DNA from: Branchiostoma floridae
Lineage: Eukaryota; Chordata; Leptocardii; Amphioxiformes; Branchiostomatidae
DNA length: 64,000 nt
Direction of reading: 5' to 3'
Assembly (NCBI RefSeq): GCF_000003815.2
Contig: NC_049987.1
Coordinates: 14,836,484 to 14,900,483 of the forward strand
The stretch's first letter is position 1. Every line of letters begins with the position of its first letter. Shown here piece after piece: positions 13,601-22,993 of this stretch. Under the pieces are notes generated by a model that was given only the letters and a program-made list of their open reading frames with translations, was not told the origin of the DNA and ran no database searches. The position numbers were made by a program, and so were the translations under genes.

Positions 13601-15516
13601 ACGGACGGACGGACAGACGGACAGAAATCTAATATCGGTCTGATTGCCTTTCGCCGCGGAAGCGCGGCGAAAGACAAAAAAAGTTGTATTACTTGTTTGT
13701 AATGTTGAAGTTAGCCATAGCCTTTCAGATTTAAGTTCAGAGAGAGGCAGTAAGGTTTGTAATTAGGTTTTGCTTACATCCTATTTTATTGTATGTAATA
13801 CACCCTCAAGTCTTTCCTTGCACTGTTTAGGTTGGTACTACAGTGCAGCAGTACTACAGTTTAAAGTTTGTGCAAATATGTGTCTGCAACAAGTTTTGCT
13901 TCAGTAAATTGATGAATGTTTTTTTTGTTTCCACAGGGAGAGATCCCCATCTCCAGCTCGAGCTCCTGTGATGAAGAAGAAACCGTCACGCTCGCCTTCC
14001 GGCTCCAGAAGTCCATCTCCAAAACCAACCCCGAAGAAGAAGAGCAAGAAGGAAGACTCCGGTTCTGAAAGCCCTGACAAGGTAAGAATAGTGCTCTCAA
14101 GAGCTGGCTTTTAGCCGGGCATGTGTCCAGGCGTCCCAATGACGCACTGTTCTTAAAATAATAAGAAATTGGACACAAGACGCCCTAAAGAGGCTCTTAT
14201 ACTGTGGAGCAGATCTTTTGACAAGCATGAAATTCTGATTGTCTAGGAATGATACCTGGTACTTTCTTCCAGTAATTTTGCCTCTCAAGATACCTTAGAA
14301 TGCACCATTTTAACTTGAAATTCTCCAAAACTCTGCACCATGGAAGGTTGAACCTCCCTACAGTACTTGGGCCTGTAGTTCTCTCCGCACAACTAAATTT
14401 GGACCCCCTATCATAAAATCCTGCTCAAGAGAATGATTTGAACTGCCAATGTGTTTAGCAATTGTGGACTTCATACACTGGACATAGTCATATATTTCCT
14501 GTACATGTAATGTGTACTGAAGTGCTGAAGTTTATACTTGCTGTTCTTGTTTCTTAAGGAGTCTGATGCCGAAATAAAGAAGAAGTCCAAGAAGGAGAAG
14601 AAGCACAAAAAGCACAAGAAGCACAAGCACAAGTCCAAGCACAAGAAACACAAGAAGGAGAAAGAAGAGGAGAAAGAGGTGAATTGATAAACATTTTTTC
14701 AATTTTTGCTTTTCTGCTTTCAAGCATCCTAGTAAAGCTGTGGATACAGATACTGCCCTAATTCAATCAGGCTTCTTAGCCAATCAAGATTCTTATCCAA
14801 TCAGGATGCTTAGCCAATCAGGGTGTGTGATTTTGGACCAGTTGTTAGAAGACATCAGGCTTTGTGTAGTGAGTGCACCATATTGCTAATATAGAACTTT
14901 CTACATTGGTCCTAGGGGGAGTCTATTGTGGACCAGGACCTCTCAGATTGAAGGACAAAGAGGAATATTAATGTAAATATCTACCTTATATGAAACATGA
15001 AGTACCAGGTCTGTGAAAGTGGATATGAGGTGTTTTTTTGTGTGCCCCTCTTTAGTAGGTCTTTTAGTTTTTTCTATGAAGAATATTTCGCTCTCCTCTA
15101 AAAGAGGCTACTTCCCTTCTAGTCGCTTTGCCATTTCTGCAGTTTATGGAACTGTTCATTGCTAAAAACTAATAAAACCAGTGTAGTTATTGTATCTTAA
15201 ACTCTTTGTGTAAAGGACAAGAAAAAAATGGAATCTTTCTGTTAAAGACACATAGTTCTGTAAACTTGCTGCAGTGATGACCACATGTGTATTTTTAACA
15301 CCATAATGTATGTACTTTCTATGAAACTTTGTTTTACTTGAAAAATAAAAAATGACACAAACATGGCTTCTTTCTTGTGTTTTTCAGGGCTCAGAAAGTG
15401 GCGAGGAAGATGACAACCTTGACGAACTCGAGAGAAAGTTACGGGAGCGAGCGCTACAATCCATGCAGAGCAGAGCCAAGAGTTCAAAATCAAACTCCCC
15501 GCAAGATGACGACTAA
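1601..15516 (+). CDS. SRRM1: SRRM1 / SRm160 splicing coactivator, 17 constant exons
   Basis: Exons: 1601-1621, 3007-3096, 3559-3684, 5181-5351, 5816-5952, 6462-6539, 7129-7218, 7444-7575, 8308-8376, 10136-10325, 10690-10801, 10957-11043, 11213-11363, 11482-12225, 13937-14081, 14559-14678, 15388-15516. All junctions are GT-AG, phases match, and the sum is 2592 nt (863 aa), close to vertebrate SRRM1 at about 900. The start MDAGFFRGTSAEQDNRF is SRRM1-like. A PWI domain spans about residues 25-136, with P50-W51-I52 in exon 3 and MQINLTGFLNGKNAREFMGE in exon 4; in this family it binds nucleic acid. Then come an acidic/Lys-rich linker, RS dipeptides, a conserved QQRRQYRKQ block (exon 12), and the 744-nt exon 14 of RRRSPSP/RRRTPSP repeats. 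The last exons give a KHKKHKHKSKHKKHKKEK stretch and the conserved EEDDNLDELERKLRERAL end. Nuclear role: bridges SR proteins and snRNPs and links splicing to 3'-end formation (known for the family). Exon 10 may end at 10319 instead of 10325. Confidence 0.95.
7441..7446 (+). promoter_or_regulatory. Tandem NAGNAG splice acceptor at SRRM1 exon 8
   Basis: The intron ends tagtag, giving acceptors after 7443 or 7446. Both keep the frame: the first makes Ser-Ser-Glu-His and the second Ser-Glu-His, so isoforms would differ by one serine just before the RS-rich segment. NAGNAG sites are a known source of one-residue isoforms; use here is inference. Confidence 0.4.
8236..8274 (+). other. Possible 39-nt alternative SRRM1 exon just before exon 9
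   Basis: A tgttgcag acceptor precedes 8236 and a ccag/gtgaga donor follows 8274. The 39 nt fit the local phase (1 nt + 12 codons + 2 nt) and read R-L-R-V-P-R-K-P-E-S-Q-R-A-R with no stop. Exon 9 begins only 33 nt downstream, too short for an ordinary intron, so both could not easily be spliced together. Retaining the 33 nt would give an immediate TGA. It may be chance. Confidence 0.25.
8736..8768 (+). other. Candidate SRRM1 cassette micro-exon a (33 nt)
   Basis: A tattatag acceptor lies before 8736 and a caaag/gtactt donor after 8768. The phase fits between exons 9 and 10 (1 nt + 10 codons + 2 nt) and codes RADRGRGWMTQR including the shared edge codons. A second 33-nt unit with the same phase and very similar residues lies at 9359-9391. 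Splicing in one or both adds 11 or 22 residues without changing frame. Function is unknown. Confidence 0.5.
9359..9391 (+). other. Candidate SRRM1 cassette micro-exon b (33 nt)
   Basis: A taccatag acceptor lies before 9359 and a caaag/gtacag donor after 9391. Length and phase are identical to micro-exon a. It codes RPQRGRGWLLQR, sharing R..RGRGW..QR with the first copy, while the flanking intron sequence is unrelated. An (AAAC)n tract follows at about 9420-9446. Confidence 0.5.
13381..13592. repeat. Tandem duplication, two 106-bp units, in the SRRM1 intron after exon 14
   Basis: The unit beginning aaaccaagcagcacattcat at 13381 recurs from 13487 with only a few changes (for example ctgcaggg/ctacaggg, gatatgg/ggtatgg). 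The second copy runs into a (GGAC)n tract at about 13597-13620 and then the hairpin at 13648-13673, suggesting part of one dispersed repeat. Confidence 0.75.
13648..13673. repeat. GC-rich perfect hairpin inside the SRRM1 intron
   Basis: The arms ctttcgccgc (13648-13657) and gcggcgaaag (13664-13673) pair perfectly around a short gaag-type loop. It follows the tandem duplication and a GGAC microsatellite, and may be the end structure of a non-autonomous repeat. Confidence 0.5.
14759..14824. repeat. Short CCAATCA-containing minisatellite in an SRRM1 intron
   Basis: About three and a half units of an 18-20 bp motif (ccaatcaggatgcttag and variants) lie in tandem between exons 16 and 17. Each carries a CCAAT-type core. 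It is probably a neutral minisatellite. Confidence 0.55.
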
Positions 15517-16300
15517 TCTAGAACAATTGTTATATGTTATTATAGATATGCAATTTGTGTAACAGCAAGGGGTGGAAAGAAAAAGCTGTATTTTGTGAGC
15601 TTTTTTGTTCAAATTAATTTGCCAATTGATACAATAGACAGGATTGGATTGTAACAGATAGACTTAGTTTTGGTTGGTGCATTTTTTTAGATATTCTCAC
15701 AATTGAAACCCGTATGTGTATATGAATATGTACTTTCTTTCTGGTTGTTTATTTTAACTGGACGCAGTTCAACTCAGTTTCTGACGCTTGGTTAAGACTT
15801 AAGCACAAAACTGCCAATTTGGAGTTTGATATGAAAAGACTGTGACTGTGAAAAGTGTTTACAATGTCATTGACATGTTTGTTTAAACTGAATATATGAG
15901 TAGGTATGACAAGTCATTGAAACTGCCAGCTAATGCGATGGTACTAAAATTATGTGTGTTTTAGCTGAATGAAAGAATGTACAACTGTCTGTATGGCCGA
16001 AAGAATTAAAGTAGTCGTGCTGTATGTTTATTTGCTCGTTTAGTTAAATTTGTAGCAGTGTTGGTACAATTCTTTTCTTACTGCCCTCCTTGATGGCAGA
16101 CCTCAGAGAGATTCCCTGCAAAATGTGCTGGAAAAAATTTCTTAGAGATGTAAGCATTCATGGATACCAGTAGCTAAAAGCATCCCAGTAACGTGTTATT
16201 CCAGCAATAACACGGGTAATGTAGTTTTTTTTTTGGGTTAAAATAAACAAGAACAGGTAATACATGGTGTGTCTGGTAGCCTTGGTCATCATTTCTCTTC
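15517..16300 (+). other. SRRM1 3' UTR with candidate polyadenylation signals
   Basis: No coding frame follows the TAA at 15514-15516. An ATTAAA hexamer at 16005-16010 is followed by T/GT-rich sequence, and an AATAAA lies at 16242-16247 after a T-run. Either could end the transcript; which is used cannot be told from sequence. Confidence 0.45.
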
Positions 16301-17639
16301 TAAGTTGTAACCATTTTCCTTAACCGTATCATGGTAAATACATTTGTGCATTTTCGTCGGTTGGATTTTGAGCATTAGTATATAGTAGTTTTGGTACATC
16401 TACATTTTGAACTGTCTTGCCTGTATGAATAGATGACTCGGAAACCCCAGCAATTTCTTGAACTCAGGCTTTCGCAATTATAAACATGCGGATATTAATT
16501 TTCATGTGTGCTACATAACCAGCCTATGTAAACAGAGCATTGATCGGGCATTGGCATGGTTACTCAACTCACTAAGCAAAACACTGAAAGTTTGCATTGC
16601 AGCAAGGAAAAAAAAGTACTGGTAAGGCAGTCTTCAGAAGGACTCAAAAGTTTCCAATAGCTTGTTTTGTGTGCATTCCACTAGAGTACTGTAGGATGTA
16701 TAACTCGTTGTGATTGGAGGTGTTCTGCCAGGCTGGAAAAAATATTGATGTTTAGATTTTGGCCCCTTCCGCTAAAAAATATACCCATGGGCCATAGATC
16801 TAAATAATTGTCTTTAATTAGCGCTAGCAGGAGTATGATACCACAATTTGACCCAAAAAATCATCAGGTGTGATGCAGATGGACCCCCTCTATCAAAATA
16901 TCAGGTGAAACCTTTTCTGTAACATGGGTTGAACGAAATCACATTTCTAGGCCTCTTTTAGGAATTGGCTCCTGTACTACAATAGAATTTATTGGTTTAA
17001 GTTACAGCTGCAAGATAGTAAATATTCCCAGTACATACCTTTTAGCTTTGATATCAGCAACTATTTAAGTGATGATTGTTGGAAAATTCTTCATGGTATT
17101 AAAAAAGAATTGAAAAAAGAAATGTTATTTGGTGTTTTTCTCTTCGTTTTAAAACTTATTTTCCTCCAAGTGTGCAAAGATAAATCTTTGAAAGAAAATG
17201 AAATGATAAAGTTTATTTGATCACTAACGGTTGATAACGTTACAGTAATAGTCCGTCTGTTTTTGGTAAAATAGGATCAAGTCTTTAAAGTGATATACAT
17301 TTGTGTTACATACCAAAGTATAGCTATCAACACGTCTACAATGTGTTCTACCACCTTAAACAGCCATTAAAACAGTTCAAAGTTTATCAACCATTTTTTG
17401 TCATGGAAGAACATTGATTGTAATATCTTTATTCACTATAGGCAACGTTCAATTTATAAAAAAAAACCAAAAAAACATCGTTCTATTTTGGATCTATGTG
17501 CAATACATTTCATACGGAAAATTCGTCAGCTTCTTTCTCTTCTGTGTCGTCGGTTCATTGAAAAGCCCGCGCGCCGCAAAGTTCTTACCTGCTTTGCAAT
17601 GCAAAACACCTGACGTTTTCATGACGTCACAAATACAAG
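16301..17639. other. AT-rich spacer between SRRM1 and the three-SH3 gene
   Basis: I see no supported exon here. The short open frames are AT-rich and lack splice context. The last 150 bp before 17640 are richer in CpG and include tgacgtcac at about 17620, so the promoter of the downstream gene is likely there. Confidence 0.4.
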
Positions 17640-20600
17640 ATGGCGTTCTTCTGTCCGGCGAGAATTCTTGGCCGGAAGCGAAAGAAAGGTTTGCTTTTGT
17701 CCATTTCTACAATCTTTTGTGTTAATTAATGAACAATTAGCGGAAGGTTAAGTGTTTTGTCTATGCTTGTTTTAGTGTGTTTCATATTATGTTAACGTTG
17801 ATCACTTGTACGTGTGATTTTAGATAGCAAGTAGGGTCAACGATCGCGATCTGCTTGTCTAGGGACCTATCGTTATCATTACTGTCTACAATGAAACGTG
17901 TTGGTGTTAAACGTGTTTTACTCCTACGTTACTGCCAAGAACGCCATATTATGCAGGTATGCAGGTATATTGTTATGATCAGGGGCTAAAATAACACAAG
18001 AGGTTGAATGGGGTGAGGAGGGGGGGGGCACAACTTACCTAAATTGCATACCGTTCTTGCGTGTTATTTTCTTCCAAAAGGCAGATAAAGATCCTGGAAA
18101 CGACAGCGTCGACTATTCTTTGTCCCATTGTTGTTCAAAATTCCTACAGGCTTTTCAGCTTTGGCGAAGCAATTTTAGACTAGTCGCTTGCTTATTTCAG
18201 TTCACTGCACCGCAAAAGGGAAATCAAGCTGTACCAAAACGTGAAAACTTTATTCTTTCCGTGTCAGTTGCTCTACAGTTATTTTGTAGTCTATCATGAA
18301 AACTTGAAAGCGAATAGAAAACCATTTAACGTTCTAGCAAACACTGAAGTGACAGGCTTCAATTGGAAAAGAATTCAGGGCGAGCACAAAAAAACACAGC
18401 CCGTTCTTTCAGTCTGGTTTTTGGCGGGTCAGGATTTCTTTTGTGTGCGGTGACCCGTGTCGAATGCGGGAGTCGACTGGAGACGAGAGTTGGATACTAT
18501 AACGTATAGCCTCGGACGCAAGGCATATCGAAAGGTACCTGTAAAGAAAAAGAAATGAGAGAAATGTGTAAATGCGTGTTGGCTACCATTGTATTGCATT
18601 TCTATCAGAGTATTACAAACAAAATTAGCACCACGAGAAATTTAGGGTCCATGGAGATATTGCAAAAAAGTGACTGGTTATCCCAAGAAGCCTTAACTTT
18701 GAGGCTATGTCTGAATTCACATATAAAAAGGCGCCTATGCTGTAGGTTGCAGTCTCCCTGGAAATAATAGGAGATTACAATATCCATTGATGCAGTATAT
18801 ACACGATTGAGTCATGTTAGATACAGGTCACTTGGCTTGTAATACGGCATTTCTGGAGGGAATTACTATCAGACTTTTGTATTGTGTGACGAAGTCGATA
18901 TTTCTTCACCATAGAAAAGTCAATGGATAGAGAAAGGATCTATGAAGAGGTCTATTCTAAACAGGGTAAAGTTGAACTTGAATGGTCATGCTGTTCTCAA
19001 AGAGGTTTCCATTGCTGTTGTTCAGAAGTTATTAGGGACAGACCTGTAATGATCATTAAAGGGGGAGGGGGTGATAGAAGGGGATTGTCCAGACATTATG
19101 AGGAAAGGGGTCCAAATTTGCTCCGCATTTCAGTTGGTAGATCCTCCATTCGTTGCGCATGCGTAGACCCTAGTCTAGCCTGAGTTTCATTCTTGTTAGT
19201 TAGGGCCTTGGTCCCAATTCCGGGCCCGGTCGGGTAGCTTTCGTGATACGTGATAAGAAAGGCAACAAAACACTCAGAGTCAGAACTTAAAAAGGAAAAT
19301 TAGTCAGAAGCATGATTTGTGTATATTCCTTGGTAAACGGTTTCATTTTTCGTTCCCGCAAACATCCCGGTCTGGTCCCGTTTCGGAAACGGGACATAAC
19401 TGCCTGGGGCTCCCGTACTCCCGAGTTCTGGACTACTAGTATATTGACGCCAAGGGACAGGAAATTCAAGCCTGATTCAGTCACGCTCCTAGATCCTAGC
19501 CGCCCCCTCAGTGACGGACGGTCCCCTAGGAGGGGCCCATAGCGTCCAGACAACAGCAGTTCCCAGACTCGAGGAATTCATGGGTCATTGCCATCGTTTA
19601 GCAGTCGGGACTGTAACAATATCGCGTTTCATTCAGGGTAGAACATCAACAGCCTAAACATACTGAAGAAAAACATCGACTTTGACTGGATACCCGAAGT
19701 GATGGTGATGATTTTAGAACACAATGTAGTTGTGACTTTTGAAGATTGATGTATGTCTTAGACTTTACGTTCTTGTATATTTCAACCATGTTAGAATGTT
19801 GCTAGAGTTGGGTTTCTGGTGGCATTGGAGTGTCGTCATGGTCGGAGGAATAGTGGATCGTATGTCTCGTTGTAAACAATGTCAGAGGCATAGTAATTAC
19901 ACTCATGAGTGACAGTATCTCATCTAATGGTTTCTGGTTGGGTGGGGTGACGAGCGACACCAGATTTTGTTCAGTCGTTCGCATCGACGGGCGCCTCTAT
20001 CTCGGGACTCAGTCCTAAGGCTGCAGTACCATCATGTATTACTAGGTGGCACTTCAGTACTGCCGAGTTGCAGCATTCCAATAAATACATACAGTCGAAC
20101 CTGCCCAAGCGACCACCTCTTCTCAGCGACCACCTGGCCATTTCGACCGCTTTTTCCCGGTCCCGAATTTTTTTCCCATTGACGTAAGCATTAAGCGACC
20201 TTTTTTCAACGACCACCTGGTCAACGCGACCACGACCGGCCCAAATTGGGACCCATAACGACCGCATCATTTTCAAAATTGAGGTTTCCATCGATTTTTG
20301 ATGATAACTAGCGCGATTTTGTGCCGAAATCGGCCAGTTTGCGACGGATTTTGACTGCCATTACGATGTTATGTTTAGAATACAGATGGCGGTGGTCAAT
20401 GGGTGGGTCAATGGGGCAGTCTACTGTAAGGAAATTTCGTTGTAAGAAAATCCGAATTTAGTTGTTACAGAAGTTTTTTTTCAATCTATATCATCATAAG
20501 GTGAACGAATGCTGAAACGTATATAGCCTCATACTTTTTCAAGAAAGATCTGTGTAGCTCATACCTTTTAAGAAAGATCTGTGTGAGTGCTTTTGTTCAA

Positions 20601-22797
20601 CTGTACTTTACCCGTGGGTAAGTACGCTATCGGGACATACCGGGCATTGAATTAGAAAGGTGCACCGTTATTTCAGATACGGCGATCAAGAACACAGCGA
20701 CGCATAAAGGCTTGTATGGTAACTGACAGCATCAAAGTTCCCTTACTGTCTGAAACGTTAGTGTACAAATATGGAGCTTAAGAACACTGTATCGAATAAA
20801 AGCTCGATAAAATCTTGGGGTTAAATTTACAGTTTACAGTGTGCGTGCAGTGTGCTTGCTATTTGCCATTAAACACAGCGGAAACCATTTATACTTTGCA
20901 CCGGAATGTTTTGAGTTGATACTCTTCTCAGCGACCACCTGTCCAAATCGACCGTTTTTCCCGGTCCCCCGGGTGGTCGACTTGGGCAGGTTTGACTGTA
21001 ACTCCGATATAAAGAGCGATCAATTACAGCAAAAATGTTAATTATGCCGCCTACTTAACAATTTTCCAAACATAAACTACATGTACTGCAAATACTACAT
21101 CAATATTGACCGTGGTAGTGGTAAATACTGACTTTACCATACGTATTTCCATTATACTATAGATAGCTTTAAAAAGTATAGAAAATTGCCAAAATTTTGT
21201 AGCAATCGTTAATTTTATTAACTTTATAAACTGTATGCTATCATGATTTTCCTGGTTATAAAAACCAGCCATTTTATATATTGATTTGTACAATCTGATC
21301 TAGTTCAACCATGTATCTTTTCTTTTGACCCCCAAACCCCCAAGTTTCTAGCAATCGTTGATTTTATTAACTTTATAAACTCTTTGCTATCTAGTATTGA
21401 TTCTTTTTGTACCAGTCAGGATCGATTGTATTTCTTTGTACTTATTGTTTGTTTTGTGTTGTCTGAATAATTTTTTTATGTTACTTTTGGAATTTAAAGA
21501 AAAAGGTTTTAAAAATCAAAGTTTTCGAACGTTTCTTCCGTGTTCCAGCGAGAGAACGGCACCAACCAGTGAAGCCCGTCCCCGGCCGTATTACGGGTAG
21601 CGACAGCGTGGACACACTGGTACGGGTCGGGCTGGAAAAAGAACAAGGACTGAAGACCAGCTCTCGCATGGTCGTCGTTCGCAACTTCTCCCCCTGCGTA
21701 GAAGACGAACTGGACGTCAAACGCGGCGACACCGTGTACGTTTTATACACCGAGAACGATTGGATCTACGTCATATCACCCAATGGGAGGGAAGGTTTCA
21801 TTCCATCCGGGTACTGCGCACCCGAAGGCACGAACATTGACGACTTCGCCGACGACGGGTACTCGGCTTCCGACGGGGATTCGTTATCGTCCGGAATTCA
21901 TCCGCCATCTTCTATCGCTTCACAGACTTCTGAAACAAGCATGTTTAAGAAAGAACACATGGGGAAATACTTGGTGTTGTTTGACTTCACGGCCAGGGAT
22001 GAGAACGATTTGAACGTGGAGAGGGGAGAGTGGGTGACAGTTTTAAACAAGGAGGACCCGTTGTGGTTTTGGGTTCTAAGGGGGAACAATCAAGAAGGCT
22101 TCGTTCCTAGCAACTTCTTAAGTCCGGACCTATCCTCACAGGAGGCATATGCACCTTTCTCAGGTATGTTAAGACTTTGTTGTAAGAGTTACGTAGGAAA
22201 ATTATTGGGTTGGTGTATTTGATGAAAAAAATTGTGCACAACTTTTAAATGTCATTGCAGCTGCAAAGGCAAGTTCAAAGTTCCCAGTGCACATGTTCAG
22301 TCGTGACGTATTTTGGTTTTGAGGTCAAAGTTCACCTCCAATGACCTTTTACGACAATAAACATGCGCACTTGGAAAGGTGAACTGGCTTATTGCTGCTC
22401 AATTACGTTAGTACACATTTATACACTATTATGATACTTGTGACGTGTTCGCAATGACGCGAAAGTTTGATTTCTTGTGTGCACAGCGCTTGTTTGTTGT
22501 CTCTGATCATTTCATTCTTACCCCTTTTTTCCAGAATCCGATGACCGGTTGTTAGACCACCCGACCATGCGGGCGCGCCTGCCCATCACCCGGCCCAGGG
22601 GCACGGAGCTCATCGCTCTGTACGACTACGACGCCAAGGCACCGGACGATCTCACTGTGACGCAGGGGGACTACCTGTACGCAGACCTGGAGAACCAGGA
22701 CCAGGAGGAGTGGCTATGGGCGTACTCTGCCGCGCAGAAGAAACACGGTTACGTACCGAGGGCGTACGCCAAGCCTCCTGCAATGACCGCTTTGTAG
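17640..22797 (+). CDS. Three-SH3-domain adaptor, Dlish-like
   Basis: Three exons, 17640-17688, 21549-22163 and 22535-22797, with GT-AG introns and matching phases, give 927 nt (308 aa). The N-terminus MAFFCPARILGRKRKK is short, cysteine-bearing and basic. SH3-1 spans about 57-110 (ELDVKRGDTVYVL, NDWIYV, REGFIPSGY). SH3-2 spans about 153-211 (YLVLFDFTARDENDLNVERG, DPLWFWV, QEGFVPSNFL). SH3-3 spans about 243-302 (LIALYDYDAKAPDDLTVTQG, EEWLWAY, HGYVPRAY). No catalytic domain is present. Three SH3 domains, this size and the N-terminus resemble insect Dlish (CG10933), a cortical adaptor that works with Dachs and palmitoyltransferase in Fat-Hippo growth and polarity signalling. The Dlish name is inference from recalled architecture; SH3-1 is the most divergent domain. 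The 3.9-kb first intron contains a terminal-inverted-repeat element. The next gene, the cadherin, is convergent. Confidence 0.85.
20090..21000. mobile_element. 911-bp terminal-inverted-repeat element (MITE-like)
   Basis: The left end tacagtcgaacctgcccaag at 20090 matches the reverse complement of the right end (cttgggcaggtttgactgta, ending at 21000); pairing continues through a gaccacc motif. Both ends are bounded by TA. A second motif (cttctcagcgaccacctg..., ending cccggtccc) occurs in direct orientation near both ends (about 20116-20165 and 20924-20969), so the element looks composite. No transposase frame is visible. A short relative lies at 62221-62300. Confidence 0.65.
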
Positions 22798-22993
22798 ACT
22801 CATCCTCTACCAGTCTCCGTGGATCGGTGGTCTAATTGTAGAAATTGGACAAATAGAGTCAATAGTACGCTAGGGGAGTCAGCCGGCCAGAACAATCTGT
22901 ATCCTCCCCCAATGGCCGTGCTATTGACTCTATTTGTCCCATTTCTACAATTAGACTACCGATCCACTGAGACTGGTGGAGGCTTGACTCATC
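22797..22993. repeat. Long inverted repeat (hairpin) at the stop codon / 3' UTR of the three-SH3 gene
   Basis: The left arm, about 22797-22865, begins at the last base of the stop codon (gactcatcc). The right arm, about 22920-22993, is its near-exact reverse complement: roughly three mismatches over the core 54 bp (agtctccgtggatcggtggt ... gtcaatag). About 55 bp separate the arms. In the transcript this would fold into a stem of some 70 bp. It may be a fold-back MITE insertion. Confidence 0.8.

Noticed and set aside
21569-22222. Treating the central SH3 frame as a single-exon gene
   Set aside because: Clear acceptor before 21549 and donor after 22163 join to exons at 17640 and 22535 in exact phase.
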